Below, in pieces: positions 1 to 8,184 of a stretch of 64,000 bases of DNA. The stretch comes from CAZXWN01 sp964644695 [NCBI: uncultured bacterium]. Its GTDB lineage: Bacteria; UBP4; UBA4092. The DNA lies in NCBI GenBank assembly GCA_964644695.1, contig CAZXWN010000011.1, positions 24,366-88,365 of the forward strand, in the 5' to 3' direction. A program made the translations under genes and the position numbers. The notes under the pieces were generated by a model, which was given only the letters and a program-made list of their open reading frames with translations, was not told the DNA's origin and made no database searches. Within the stretch, counting starts at the first letter, position 1. Every line of letters begins with the position of its first letter.

Positions 1-862
1 CTGGAATGAAAGTAACAGACTTATCCCGCAAATCCAACACCCCAAAGTGTGAAACCTTATCACTGTGATTATAAGAGCAATAAATAACTTTGGTCCCCTC
101 TTGATTAATGCCAGGCCATAAATCCCGGTCTGGACTATAGGTCAACTGTTCAAGTTTCAAGGTCTTGAGATGAAGGCGGTAGATATTGAAGTCCGTTGTT
201 CCCTTTTGCACACGGGCATGGAACAAAATAGATTTTCCATCTGGTGCTCGTTGGACATGCTGGATATCCTGTAATCCAGTAAGCAGGGTTTGGTTCTTAT
301 TTTTCTTTATGTCGTATCTTATGAGAGCATTTCCCTCTAACGGTACATAAATGATATATTTCTTATCCGCGGTGTAAGCAGGCCAGGCTATCTGTCGACT
401 ATCATGCTTTATATCTATGCACTGTCTTGTTTTAAAAATAAACCGCTTACCGTCAAGGACCGCTTCTGTTTCATCTGGAGATATGTCCCAGCTCCGAGCA
501 GGGTCTCTCCCGTCCAGGATTTTGTACACACGGCCATCCGGATAAATTCGGCACAGACCATCATCCTTATATCCATAAAACCACTGTCGGTTTTTAAGAA
601 ACTTTACTGAATATACACCCTTCAAGTAAAACTTATCGGAATCGAATTTCTCTGGATTTCGAAGATACATCCCAGTGTTTTGGGAGTCGGATACTTTCAG
701 ATAAATAAAATCTCCGGGCTCCATGGGTACCAGTGCTGTCTGGGCAAGTTTCGCATCTGGATAATCAACAGGGTTTGGTGCCGGCAGATATTTGGGTGCA
801 CTCCAGCTGAAACCCACTATGAAAGAAAATAGTAAAATCCATAATCCTGTTTTGTACTTCAT
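1..862 (-). CDS. Secreted TolB/WD40-like beta-propeller protein (partial)
   Basis: The frame opens with ATG at 862, about 11 bases after AGGAG, and stays open to the left edge, so only the first 287 residues are visible. The N-terminus MKYKTGLWILLFSFIVGFSW is a signal peptide, which implies export. After it come blade-like units with an aspartate turn and a following beta strand, such as ISPDETEAVLDG, APDGKSILFHAR and TKVIYCSYNH; these are typical of PD40/TolB-type propellers. It lies 55 bp downstream of a second secreted propeller gene on the same strand and is probably co-transcribed with it. The ligand or partner is unknown. The family call rests on repeat pattern only. Confidence 0.7.
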   Translation of the reverse strand, partial: MKYKTGLWILLFSFIVGFSWSAPKYLPAPNPVDYPDAKLAQTALVPMEPGDFIYLKVSDSQNTGMYLRNPEKFDSDKFYLKGVYSVKFLKNRQWFYGYKDDGLCRIYPDGRVYKILDGRDPARSWDISPDETEAVLDGKRFIFKTRQCIDIKHDSRQIAWPAYTADKKYIIYVPLEGNALIRYDIKKNKNQTLLTGLQDIQHVQRAPDGKSILFHARVQKGTTDFNIYRLHLKTLKLEQLTYSPDRDLWPGINQEGTKVIYCSYNHSDKVSHFGVLDLRDKSVTFIP

Positions 863-917
863 AAATATTTTTCTCCTGCATCGAGATTTTGTTTCATCAC
901 TTCATCATGAGCCCACA

Positions 918-1811
918 TTACCAAGCGCACCACCAAACCTTATTATCATATTCTCCGGGGAGCACATCTAACAATTTCCCATTCACATCAATGACCGCAA
1001 AATGCCGCAGCGGCGTATCAATAGACTGGGTAATATAGAGAATCTTTTTACCTGTGGCGTCGAAACAGGGGTTACAGTCGAGACCCGGCCAGGCCGTTAA
1101 CTGCTTTGTTTTTCCGGTTCGAGCATCCACCATCCAGATATCGTACTTCGCATCTTTTGTATCCTGAGCAGCCTGATACACAATGTGCCGGCCATCCGAT
1201 GACCAGTCAGGCACCTCCTTAAGCAACTCGTCATCAACCAGCTTCTTAATCACACCCGATTTCAAATCAGCTATCCACAGTTTCCGAGAAGAACAGTACA
1301 CCACCTTTTTCCCATCTGAAGAATAAGATGGATAAATACCTCCCACATTTATATCAGATACCAGTGACCATTTCTTAGAACTCCGCTGATAACGATACAC
1401 CTGAGATGAACCACCCCTCTCAGCCCAAGCCACCACAAACTCACTTCCATCCGGGGCCACATCCCAGGAGATGGCGACATTTTTCAAAGTAAGAATACTG
1501 TAGTAAATACCCTCAGGAGTAACTTCATTAATCACGCCTCTTTTTATAACAAAAACAGATTTTGTTTTCCGGGGTATCCTGATTTGGAATCCATTATCTA
1601 CGAAGATCCTGTCCTGACCTGCCTCACTGACAGGACGAACCATCAGATTGCCTTGATTGAAATAGTATAGAGAGCTCTTTGTAATAGAGGTTTTTGTCAG
1701 TCCGGCAAACGGACCAGGTTTTTCTTTACTCCACCCCAATCCCGCACCAATCACTATCATTCCTAAAAGCAATATCCCGAAAAACAGTTTCTTCGCCCAA
1801 TCTGATTTCAT
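918..1811 (-). CDS. Secreted TolB/WD40-like beta-propeller protein
   Basis: A 297-residue protein with a hydrophobic N-terminal segment (residues 9-27, LFFGILLLGMIVIGAG) acting as signal peptide or membrane anchor. The rest is a run of propeller blades: VAPDGSEFVVAW, YSSDGKKVVYCS, WSSDGRHIVYQA and FDATGKKILYIT each show the S/D-x-D-G-x-x-I/V-x-Y pattern of PD40 repeats (TolB C-terminal type). The ATG follows a strong AGGAGG sequence. It is a paralogue of the gene cut by the left edge and shares its strand and short spacing. Such proteins usually mediate protein-protein contacts in the periplasm. I see no TolB amidohydrolase or Pal context, so tolB itself is unlikely. Confidence 0.75.
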   Translation of the reverse strand: MKSDWAKKLFFGILLLGMIVIGAGLGWSKEKPGPFAGLTKTSITKSSLYYFNQGNLMVRPVSEAGQDRIFVDNGFQIRIPRKTKSVFVIKRGVINEVTPEGIYYSILTLKNVAISWDVAPDGSEFVVAWAERGGSSQVYRYQRSSKKWSLVSDINVGGIYPSYSSDGKKVVYCSSRKLWIADLKSGVIKKLVDDELLKEVPDWSSDGRHIVYQAAQDTKDAKYDIWMVDARTGKTKQLTAWPGLDCNPCFDATGKKILYITQSIDTPLRHFAVIDVNGKLLDVLPGEYDNKVWWCAW

Positions 1812-1974
1812 TCAACATCCCTCCTGGATGGATTTTATTCCCAATGAGATTTTAAGACCATCCCTTGTAAATATCAACTCACTATCAATAATGTTGACAA
1901 CATCAAAACCTCGACAAAAATAGAGGCTCATTTCTTGAATTTTGCCACCCTCTTTGTGATAGCATATCGGATAT

Positions 1975-2319
1975 ATGGATGTATTGTCCCCGGAACAAGA
2001 GCATGTCGCAAAAATTGGGCGGCGCAAACTAAGAGCAGGCTCCTTTCTTGTTATTGGAGTACTACTGGTAGATGCTTTATTTTGTTTGTATTTTCTGGCA
2101 ACCCTGAATCTGGAAGAAAAGAAGGTTGGACTTCATCCGAATGTCCTGACCTTCATTCTCCTGGTAAGTGGGGTCCTGCTGGCTTACGGGTCCTGGCTAA
2201 TGTGGAGAGGTCTCTATACAGAGGTTAGAGTATATCGGCAGGAACTGAAACACGTTGAAAAACAAATATCTGAGGTCATGGAACAAGAGTTGATCAAGGA
2301 TAAATTAAAAAAAGAGTAA
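1975..2319 (+). CDS. Small two-TM membrane protein with C-terminal coiled coil
   Basis: A 114-residue protein, not recognised. It has a basic start region (KIGRRKLRAG), one membrane segment at about residues 22-42, a short loop, a second at about 55-75, and then a charged helical tail (ELKHVEKQISEVMEQELIKDKL) likely to form a coiled coil. The coding strand is favoured over the opposite frame because the hydrophobic pattern is coherent and a strong terminator follows 20 bp after the stop. No clear Shine-Dalgarno lies before the ATG, so the start is uncertain. It is divergent from the propeller gene at 918-1811. Confidence 0.55.
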   Translation: MDVLSPEQEHVAKIGRRKLRAGSFLVIGVLLVDALFCLYFLATLNLEEKKVGLHPNVLTFILLVSGVLLAYGSWLMWRGLYTEVRVYRQELKHVEKQISEVMEQELIKDKLKKE

Positions 2320-2337
2320 AAATCTTTCGATAAACTA

Positions 2338-2367
2338 AAAAAGCCCGGTATGAACCGGGCTTTTATT
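2338..2367. terminator. Bidirectional rho-independent terminator
   Basis: An 8-bp stem AGCCCGGT/ACCGGGCT with a 4-base loop, flanked by A-rich sequence on the left and T-rich on the right. It can end both the + strand gene at 1975 and the - strand HEAT gene at 2379. Confidence 0.85.
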
Positions 2368-2378
2368 ATTAGCATGAA

Positions 2379-3377
2379 TCAGGGTAGATAAGACTGAGAT
2401 AATCGAAGTGCATGAAAAGCTCGTTTCAGAGCAACCTGCATCTGAGGGTCCGAATCCAACATAAATTTCTCCAAATATCGGGCGACCTTTGGATCACCCC
2501 ATTGTCCAATTCTCTGGACTGCTTCCCGCTGGATAGTGGGATTTGAATCATCTAATGCCGCAATAAAGGCCGCCAGCGATGGGGGATAATGAGTCGAACC
2601 TAATCCACGCAACGCATGATAACGGGCCATGGCATCAGGATGGCTCCGAACACATTCAATCAAGTAATCACAGGCCTCAGACCCTAAACGGGCCAAACCC
2701 AGAGCCGCACTGCTGCCTTCGGGTACCTTACTGAGACGAGACGCAAACACTTTAAAATAGACAGGGTCCTTCAGCATGGAGAGAGCAAACAAACTGGCTG
2801 ACCGAACTTTACTTTCTTTATCGTCGATTCGTTCATTCAGTATCTCAATTGCCCGGGAGTCATTCACCAGAGACAAAACTTCACAGGCAGAAGCTCGAAC
2901 TGCAGGGTCAGGAGAATTTGCCGCTTCTATCAGACAATTCTCTCCCTCAGGTCCAAATTTCAACAGAGCATAAGCCATGGGATAAGGCGATAACTTTATT
3001 GAAAGAAGGTTCCGGACTTCAGGAATAATCTCAACATAATGCAGAGAACCTAAAGCCAGTGCTGCATGGTACTGTTCTTCCGGAGTGCCCGTCTTAACAA
3101 GTTGAACCAAATCAGGAATCACCGCTTTTAATTGTCTCTCACCGGACAGACGGCAAGCCAACAATAAAGCGCCCCGGTGAATTCCCTGTAACGCAAAGGT
3201 AACCGCGGGAAGTAATGTTTCCTCTGGAGCATTCCGGAGGGCTTTTTCAACTTCATCTTCAAGATCTGGTTTGATCCTCACCAGGCTGAACAAATCCTGG
3301 GGGTCCTCAAACAGGGTCAACTCCCATGGTTCTGGTGAAAATATAGGTAAATTGTCGTCAGAATATCTGAAATCCAT
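2379..3377 (-). CDS. HEAT-repeat protein
   Basis: A 332-residue soluble protein with no signal peptide. From about residue 85 to the C-terminus it is a chain of 30-35 residue alpha-helical repeats with the A-L-x-x-L...V-x-x-L pattern of PBS-lyase-type HEAT repeats: YHAALALGSLHYVEIIPEVR, VRASACEVLSLVNDSRAIEI, VRSASLFALSMLKDPVYFKV, ARYHALRGLGSTHYPPSLAA and IQREAVQRIGQWGDPKVARY. This fold normally serves as a scaffold for protein contacts. No catalytic motif and no phycobilin lyase partner is visible. Single-gene unit ending at the bidirectional terminator. Confidence 0.8.
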   Translation of the reverse strand: MDFRYSDDNLPIFSPEPWELTLFEDPQDLFSLVRIKPDLEDEVEKALRNAPEETLLPAVTFALQGIHRGALLLACRLSGERQLKAVIPDLVQLVKTGTPEEQYHAALALGSLHYVEIIPEVRNLLSIKLSPYPMAYALLKFGPEGENCLIEAANSPDPAVRASACEVLSLVNDSRAIEILNERIDDKESKVRSASLFALSMLKDPVYFKVFASRLSKVPEGSSAALGLARLGSEACDYLIECVRSHPDAMARYHALRGLGSTHYPPSLAAFIAALDDSNPTIQREAVQRIGQWGDPKVARYLEKFMLDSDPQMQVALKRAFHALRLSQSYLP

Positions 3378-3468
3378 TCAAGGCCTCACAAAATCTTATT
3401 GTTACCGTCTTCTAACTAATGAGTCTAGACCTTTTATGGGAGAGTGTCAGATGTTTTTCTTTGGCAAT

Positions 3469-3517
3469 AAAAAAAACCCGGGTCCGAGAAAGGGAGAGAG
3501 AAGAAGGCCCGGGTTCA
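3469..3517 (-). terminator. Rho-independent terminator (minus strand)
   Basis: Arms AACCCGGG (3475-3482) and CCCGGGTT (3508-3515) enclose a purine-rich loop on the + strand. Read on the minus strand the hairpin ends in a run of Ts, so it terminates the small gene at 3567-3797. Confidence 0.75.
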
Positions 3518-3566
3518 CCTTGATTATTCCAACGCTTGTTGGTTGGAGGTTGTGCCTGTTAAGAGT

Positions 3567-3797
3567 TTATCCCACGGGTTCAACGGTTAAGATAGCTCCA
3601 CCGTTGCGCAGGAAATGTCCTTTTTTTACTCCGCCGGCGACTTTTGCCAGGTTCATTGCTTCTAAAATGTTGTTAGCCTGGATATAAATCATCCGTTCAT
3701 AGTATTTTCCGCTTCCAACATGCCCTCCTTTGACCAGACAACGATACACTCGTATGTGGTCCCCGTGTTCAACATTTATTGGAGTCGGTGTATTCAT
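3567..3797 (-). CDS. Small protein of unknown function
   Basis: A 76-residue basic protein from the internal ATG (MNTPTPINVEHGDHIRVYRC); an upstream ATG at 3821 would add eight residues. It has a run of short beta-like strands (HIRVYRCLVKG, YERMIYIQA) and a glycine-rich second half (AKVAGGVKKGHFLRNGG). No motif is recognised. Neither start has a clear Shine-Dalgarno, and a sigma54-like promoter overlaps the upstream ATG, which is why I prefer 3797. It lies downstream of, and on the same strand as, the sigma54 activator gene, separated by about 250 bp. The minus-strand terminator after it supports it as a real transcript. Confidence 0.5.
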   Translation of the reverse strand: MNTPTPINVEHGDHIRVYRCLVKGGHVGSGKYYERMIYIQANNILEAMNLAKVAGGVKKGHFLRNGGAILTVEPVG

Positions 3798-3809
3798 ATT
3801 CACTAAATA

Positions 3810-3825
3810 TGCATGAAGCATGCCA
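3810..3825 (-). promoter_or_regulatory. Candidate sigma54 (-24/-12) promoter
   Basis: The minus strand reads TGGCATGCTTCATGCA, close to the sigma54 consensus TGGCAYG-N4-TTGCA, with the invariant GG and GC separated by exactly 10 bases. It sits between a sigma54 activator gene and the small gene that starts at 3797. The predicted start (about 3799) is almost at that ATG, which would make the transcript leaderless; that weakens the call. Confidence 0.35.
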
Positions 3826-3920
3826 TTTTATTAGTATTGGATAATTATTTTAAAAGTAACTGATAATTAGAATGTTAGAAGCACAATGGAGGGATTTTTT
3901 GAAATTCGACTCAATTAGAT

Positions 3921-3941
3921 AGTGTTTATTAATTAAACACT
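3921..3941. other. Intergenic palindrome
   Basis: Arms AGTGTTTA and TAAACACT around a 5-base spacer lie between the activator gene and the small gene at 3567-3797. It could be an operator or activator-binding site; no T-tract follows, so a terminator is less likely. Confidence 0.3.
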
Positions 3942-4050
3942 CATGTCTATTTTACAGACACTGAAACAACATTAATGTAAGTTAATGGGAGGAAGGAAAC
4001 TCTTTGTAAAGCCGTTCAAATCGAATCGTTCTTTGATTAAAAGCACCGGG

Positions 4051-5715
4051 TTAGGTCTCTTTTTTCAGACCATATTTAGTAATCTTGCTGTATAGAGTGT
4101 TCCGGTTCATTTTCAGGACTTGGGCAGATTTGGAGATATTCCAACCTATGCGGTCGAGCACATACCGAAGATATTCGGCTTCCATGTCGTCCATGGGAAC
4201 AATCTTATTGAAACTGGCTGCCGGAGTCGTCGCCTGAATCCAGTCAGGGAGGGCGTATCCCGGAGATTGGGGGAAATTAGAGTTTTGTGTGAGTTGTTCC
4301 ACAGTTTCAATTTCCTGACGTGTCCAATGGTTAGAGGGAGTCAGAACAATAGTCCTCAGGAAGAAGTTTTCAAATTCACGAACATTTCCCGGCCAGGGTT
4401 TATCCATGAGATATTCAATGGCTGAAGGAGACAAGGTGATTTTACGATGAGGGGCGTGTTTCCGGAGGAAATATTCCGCCAGCAGCCCAATATCATCTTT
4501 TCTTTCCCGTAAAGGAGGTAAATGGATCGGAAGAACATTGATTCTATAATAGAGGTCTTCCCGGAAAGTACCCTCCGCCATCATAGTTTGGAGATTTCGA
4601 TGGGTGGCGGTAATGATTCGGACATCAATTCGGATATTTTCATTTCCACCTACGCGCTCAAATGACCGTTCCTGTAAAACACGGAGGAGTTTCACCTGTA
4701 ACACCGGAGTCAAATCCCCTATTTCGTCCAGAAACAGTGTCCCCTTATGCGCTAATTCAAAACGACCGATCCGGCGCGCAATAGCTCCCGTGAAACTACC
4801 CTTTTCATGGCCAAACAATTCAGATTCCAGAAGATTTTCCGGAATAGCCGCACAGTTTACCGCCACAAAGGGCCTGTCAGCCCGGGACGAATGAAGATGA
4901 ATCGTCCGGGCAAGAAGCTCTTTCCCCGTACCATTCTCTCCCGTAATCAAAACAGTCGTTTCATCCGTAGCCGCCGCCAGCCGGGCCCGTTTCATGACCG
5001 CCCGAAAACTGGCACTATTCCCAATCAGACGGGGAGCCGTTTCTGTTTTCACCAAAGCCGCCGGTCCATTGGTATCTTCCGGCAATATTCCACCCGGAGC
5101 ATCTATGGGTATTTCGGGATGGATTTCAGGAACCGATTCCGGTTGTCGCCGCCATTGGTCAAGTTCCTGGATGGCAGAATGGACATCTTTAAGCCCCAGA
5201 CAGGCATCTGCCAAAAACCGCCGGTCTGACCATAACCCCGGATGAAGAACCAGAGCCGCTCGGAAATCATCCACAGATTCACGGCTGGTTCCTTCACCCT
5301 GGCGGGCAAGTCCCAGACACAAATGAATATCGGCAATAAATCGTTCGACGGAGGGATAAAACCGACCTAGATAATACTGGCCACTCTCATAATGTTGTCG
5401 TGCCGTATTCATTGCCTGATGGAGATGGATTTCAGCATTTTCATAGTCGTCACGACTCAGGCATAACAAAGCCAGATTGAACCGGACATCTGCATAATCA
5501 GCACCCGATTCAATCGCCTTTAGATACAGATTCTTGGCGCGTTCATGGTTCCCGGCATGGTAACAGGCATGACCCCATAATCGGTACCCTTCACCACTGG
5601 GTGGATTATCCCGGAATCGTTCCGCATATTGTCCGGCGGCTTCAGCATACTCACCCGCCAGAAACAATCCAATAGCATCTAATTGACTTTGTGTATTTAC
5701 ATTATCTACCGACAT
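4051..5715 (-). CDS. TPR-containing sigma54-dependent transcriptional activator
   Basis: A 554-residue protein in three parts. Residues about 10-195 are TPR-like helical repeats ([50 protein letters not shown]). Residues about 230-465 are the sigma54-interaction AAA+ domain, with Walker A GENGTGKE (259-266), the sigma54-contacting loop GSFTGA (306-311) and Walker B LFLDE (327-331). The C-terminal about 45 residues are a Fis-type helix-turn-helix ([20 protein letters not shown]). It should open RpoN promoters using ATP. It lacks the receiver, GAF or PAS domain usual in NtrC-type proteins, so the TPR block probably senses a protein partner. Monocistronic. Confidence 0.9.
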   Translation of the reverse strand: MSVDNVNTQSQLDAIGLFLAGEYAEAAGQYAERFRDNPPSGEGYRLWGHACYHAGNHERAKNLYLKAIESGADYADVRFNLALLCLSRDDYENAEIHLHQAMNTARQHYESGQYYLGRFYPSVERFIADIHLCLGLARQGEGTSRESVDDFRAALVLHPGLWSDRRFLADACLGLKDVHSAIQELDQWRRQPESVPEIHPEIPIDAPGGILPEDTNGPAALVKTETAPRLIGNSASFRAVMKRARLAAATDETTVLITGENGTGKELLARTIHLHSSRADRPFVAVNCAAIPENLLESELFGHEKGSFTGAIARRIGRFELAHKGTLFLDEIGDLTPVLQVKLLRVLQERSFERVGGNENIRIDVRIITATHRNLQTMMAEGTFREDLYYRINVLPIHLPPLRERKDDIGLLAEYFLRKHAPHRKITLSPSAIEYLMDKPWPGNVREFENFFLRTIVLTPSNHWTRQEIETVEQLTQNSNFPQSPGYALPDWIQATTPAASFNKIVPMDDMEAEYLRYVLDRIGWNISKSAQVLKMNRNTLYSKITKYGLKKET

Positions 5716-5790
5716 ATATACCCGCAGTTTACCATAAATCCCGAATAGACTTAAAGATAAGATGGTCTATTAATATTTTTCTTTTTTCTC

Positions 5791-5848
5791 CGAAACGAAT
5801 CATCCACGGACCATCTCGGAGCAACTCCGTGAATCCTTCGTTATTCGT
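5791..5848 (+). repeat. Dispersed intergenic repeat, copy A
   Basis: Core CCACGGACCATCTCGGAGCA then ACTCCGTGAATCCTTCG, with CACGGA/TCCGTG inverted arms and a left GAAACGAATC motif. The same unit recurs near 18.5, 32.5 and 60.1 kb, always between genes. Confidence 0.7.
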
Positions 5849-5854
5849 AGAATT

Positions 5855-5892
5855 ATAAAACCGGATAATCCTTAGGATTATCCGGTTTTATT
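5855..5892. terminator. Bidirectional terminator
   Basis: A 16-bp perfect inverted repeat AAAACCGGATAATCCT/AGGATTATCCGGTTTT with one central base; A/T-rich flanks on both sides. It ends the DUF975 gene that stops at 5910. Confidence 0.9.
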
Positions 5893-5909
5893 TAGATTGT
5901 TCAGGTGTT

Positions 5910-6557
5910 CTAGTTTTGTACAGGTTCAGGAATAATAGATTTTTTATCACTAGCTATTAAATCCTGATAAAAACACGCATATGCTGTATACATATATGGA
6001 ATAACCCATAATAAACCAATACAACAAGTCAATACCCCTAAGAGTGACCACCCAATAAAAGAAAGTCCTAATACAAACCATTTCCATTTTTTACCGTGCA
6101 TCAATCGGATGCTTTCCTTAATCACATCTGAGACGGACATGTCAGGATTATCATATAGAATAAAATATGACTGTGAATAATTCAGCGATGCAACAATTCC
6201 TGGAACAATTAAAAGCAATGTCCATGCAAGAACTTTTATTAACACTAATAATGTCAGTAGAACAACCTTGCCCCATCGTCTAAAACCTTCAGCCAAAGAA
6301 TCAATACTTGGGGATTCGTTCCGAATCAGTTTTAGGAAGAACACCATCATCCCAAAAGAAAGTGGAGTTTGAATTAGTAAATTAAATAAAGTTACAGCTA
6401 AAGAAACAAAAATATAAATATCTGTGCCTTCAGTAAGCTTCTGGGCTATCGAAAAAACCATACTCACAACCATAACAATTACTACTACAACGATAGCGAT
6501 CAACCAATTTCCTTTAAGCGATTCCCTTGCTTCAGCCCTTATTTCTTTGTTAGTCAT
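5910..6557 (-). CDS. DUF975 family integral membrane protein
   Basis: Chosen start MTNKEIRAEARESLKGNW at 6557 because GGAGGG lies 7 bases upstream; the frame is open to 6608. The N-terminal pattern R-x-x-A-R-x-x-L-K-G-x-W is the hallmark of DUF975 proteins. About five to six membrane segments follow (WLIAIVVVVIVMVVSMVF, FVSLAVTLFNLLI, VVLLTLLVLIKVLAWTLLLI, WFVLGLSFIGWSLLGVLTCC), and the tail YTAYACFYQDLI fits the family. Function is unknown in general. Single gene between two strong terminators. Its base composition is more AT-rich than the flanking activator and GH4 genes. Confidence 0.8.
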   Translation of the reverse strand: MTNKEIRAEARESLKGNWLIAIVVVVIVMVVSMVFSIAQKLTEGTDIYIFVSLAVTLFNLLIQTPLSFGMMVFFLKLIRNESPSIDSLAEGFRRWGKVVLLTLLVLIKVLAWTLLLIVPGIVASLNYSQSYFILYDNPDMSVSDVIKESIRLMHGKKWKWFVLGLSFIGWSLLGVLTCCIGLLWVIPYMYTAYACFYQDLIASDKKSIIPEPVQN

Positions 6558-6638
6558 TGTTTTACCCTCCAATGGATTTAAGCAAGATACTATACAATAA
6601 CGCTCCACTTGTCAAACAATTACCCTGGATATACCGAT

Positions 6639-6686
6639 AAAAAAGAAATCCCGTGAGACTTAAAGTCCCACGGGGGTTTCTTTTCA
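6639..6686. terminator. Bidirectional terminator
   Basis: GAAATCCCGTG ... CCACGGGGGTTTC stem with A-rich left and T-rich right flanks, between the DUF975 gene and the GH4 gene. On the minus strand it ends the GH4 gene. Confidence 0.8.
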
Positions 6687-6742
6687 TTTTGTCAGAGTTC
6701 TCACTTAAGACCTCATGACAAAACCCTAATTGTAATTACCCT

Positions 6743-8044
6743 TTACTTGTATTCCGGCAGCCACCCTTTATGGGCTTCAATCAAGTCATCGCAAAGATTT
6801 TTGATGTCATCAATGCTCAGTTCTGCGGAGGTGTGCGGATCCAGCATAGCGGCATGATAGATATATTCTTTTTTCAGAGTCAGTGCCGCTTCACGGGCCA
6901 GTAATTGCGGATTGATATTGGTTCGGTTCAGAGCCGCCAGTTGGGGAGGCAGGTTTCCGACATAAGTCGGAGTCACACCACTGGCATCAACCATACAGGG
7001 GACTTCTACACAGGCTTCTGACGGAAGGTTGGGAATTAATCCGGTATTGATGACATTTCCACCAATCTTATAGGGAACATTGGTTTCCATGGCCTCAATG
7101 ATATAGGAGGCGTATTCGTGAGTCCGTTTATGTTCCAGATGTTTATTGGTAATCAGTTCTTCCCGCATATTTTTCCAACTCTGGATTTGGTTGATACAAC
7201 GACGCGGGTATTCATCAATGGGGATATTAAAGTTTTCAATGAGTTCCGGATACCGGCTCTTGATGAAATAGGGCATGTATTCAGCATTATGCTCACTGGA
7301 TTCAGTCACATAATAACCAAACTGTTTCATGATTTCCAGACGGACCATATTGCCATGTTTTCGGGTTACTTCAGAAGCCCGTTTTTTGATTTCAGGATAC
7401 AGGTCTTTTCCATCCCGGGTTACTTCAAGAAGCCAGGCCATATGATTGATACCGGCGATTTTCCACTGGACCCGGTTATCATACTCCATTCCCAGAAACT
7501 GGAACAAATCCGGCACACAAATCTGGACACTGTGACAAAGCCCCACGGTTTTGATATTCGTGGCTGTCTGCATTGCACCGGCCAGCATTGCCATGGGATT
7601 GGTGTAATTCAAAAACCAGGCATCCGGACAAACTTCTTCCATATCCCGGGCAAAATCCAGCATAACCGGGATAGTACGCAAGGCCCTGAAAATCCCCCCG
7701 ATGCCCAGCGTATCTGCAATCGTCTGCTGCAATCCATATTTCTTTGGAATCTCAAAGTCTGTTACTGTACAGGGTTCATATCCCCCCACCTGAATTGCAT
7801 TAACAACATATTGGGCATTGGCCAAGGCCTTTTTGCGATCAGTATAGGCCGTGATGCGGGCTCGTCCCTGATTACAGTTGGTGTTGATATTATTCAACAT
7901 GTTTTCAGAATCTTTGAGCCGTTGTTCATCAATATCGTACAAAGCAATTTCGGCATCCTGTAATGCCGGGGTCAACATACAATCCCCTAATACATTCTTT
8001 GCGAACACCGAACTTCCGGCACCCATGAAGGTAATCTTTGGCAT
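6743..8044 (-). CDS. melA: Family 4 glycoside hydrolase (alpha-galactosidase/alpha-glucosidase type)
   Basis: A 433-residue cytoplasmic enzyme, full length for GH4. The N-terminal Rossmann motif GAGSSVFAKNVLGD (residues 8-21) binds NAD+; GH4 enzymes cleave glycosides by a redox elimination mechanism that also needs a divalent metal. Visible family signatures are NYTNPMAMLAGA, the metal-ligand Cys-His in GLCHSVQ, and GINHMAWLLEV. The opening KITFMGAGS and VNAIQVGGYE resemble MelA alpha-galactosidases most, but alpha-glucosidase or alpha-glucuronidase specificity cannot be excluded. A GAGG sequence precedes the ATG. An AraC-type regulator is transcribed divergently and probably controls it. Confidence 0.85.
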   Translation of the reverse strand: MPKITFMGAGSSVFAKNVLGDCMLTPALQDAEIALYDIDEQRLKDSENMLNNINTNCNQGRARITAYTDRKKALANAQYVVNAIQVGGYEPCTVTDFEIPKKYGLQQTIADTLGIGGIFRALRTIPVMLDFARDMEEVCPDAWFLNYTNPMAMLAGAMQTATNIKTVGLCHSVQICVPDLFQFLGMEYDNRVQWKIAGINHMAWLLEVTRDGKDLYPEIKKRASEVTRKHGNMVRLEIMKQFGYYVTESSEHNAEYMPYFIKSRYPELIENFNIPIDEYPRRCINQIQSWKNMREELITNKHLEHKRTHEYASYIIEAMETNVPYKIGGNVINTGLIPNLPSEACVEVPCMVDASGVTPTYVGNLPPQLAALNRTNINPQLLAREAALTLKKEYIYHAAMLDPHTSAELSIDDIKNLCDDLIEAHKGWLPEYK

Positions 8045-8184
8045 TTCTCTCTTCCTCGTTAATTGTTATTAAATTGCTTTTCAATTCTATCTTTTGATTT
8101 CCCCTGGAGTAAATGGAAGGGTGTTGAATCTATATGGCATAATGTGGGATTATTAAATAATTAATACTTCCATCTGGACTCATT

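Noticed and set aside
1812-2027. Minus-strand 71-codon frame next to the propeller gene
   Set aside because: Its composition is not protein-like and it overlaps the start of the coherent two-TM gene on the + strand.
3271-3687. Plus-strand 138-codon frame
   Set aside because: It spans the end of the HEAT gene, a terminator hairpin and the end of the small minus-strand gene.
7118-7963. Plus-strand 281-codon open frame
   Set aside because: It is the antisense of the GH4 gene, whose motifs are unmistakable.
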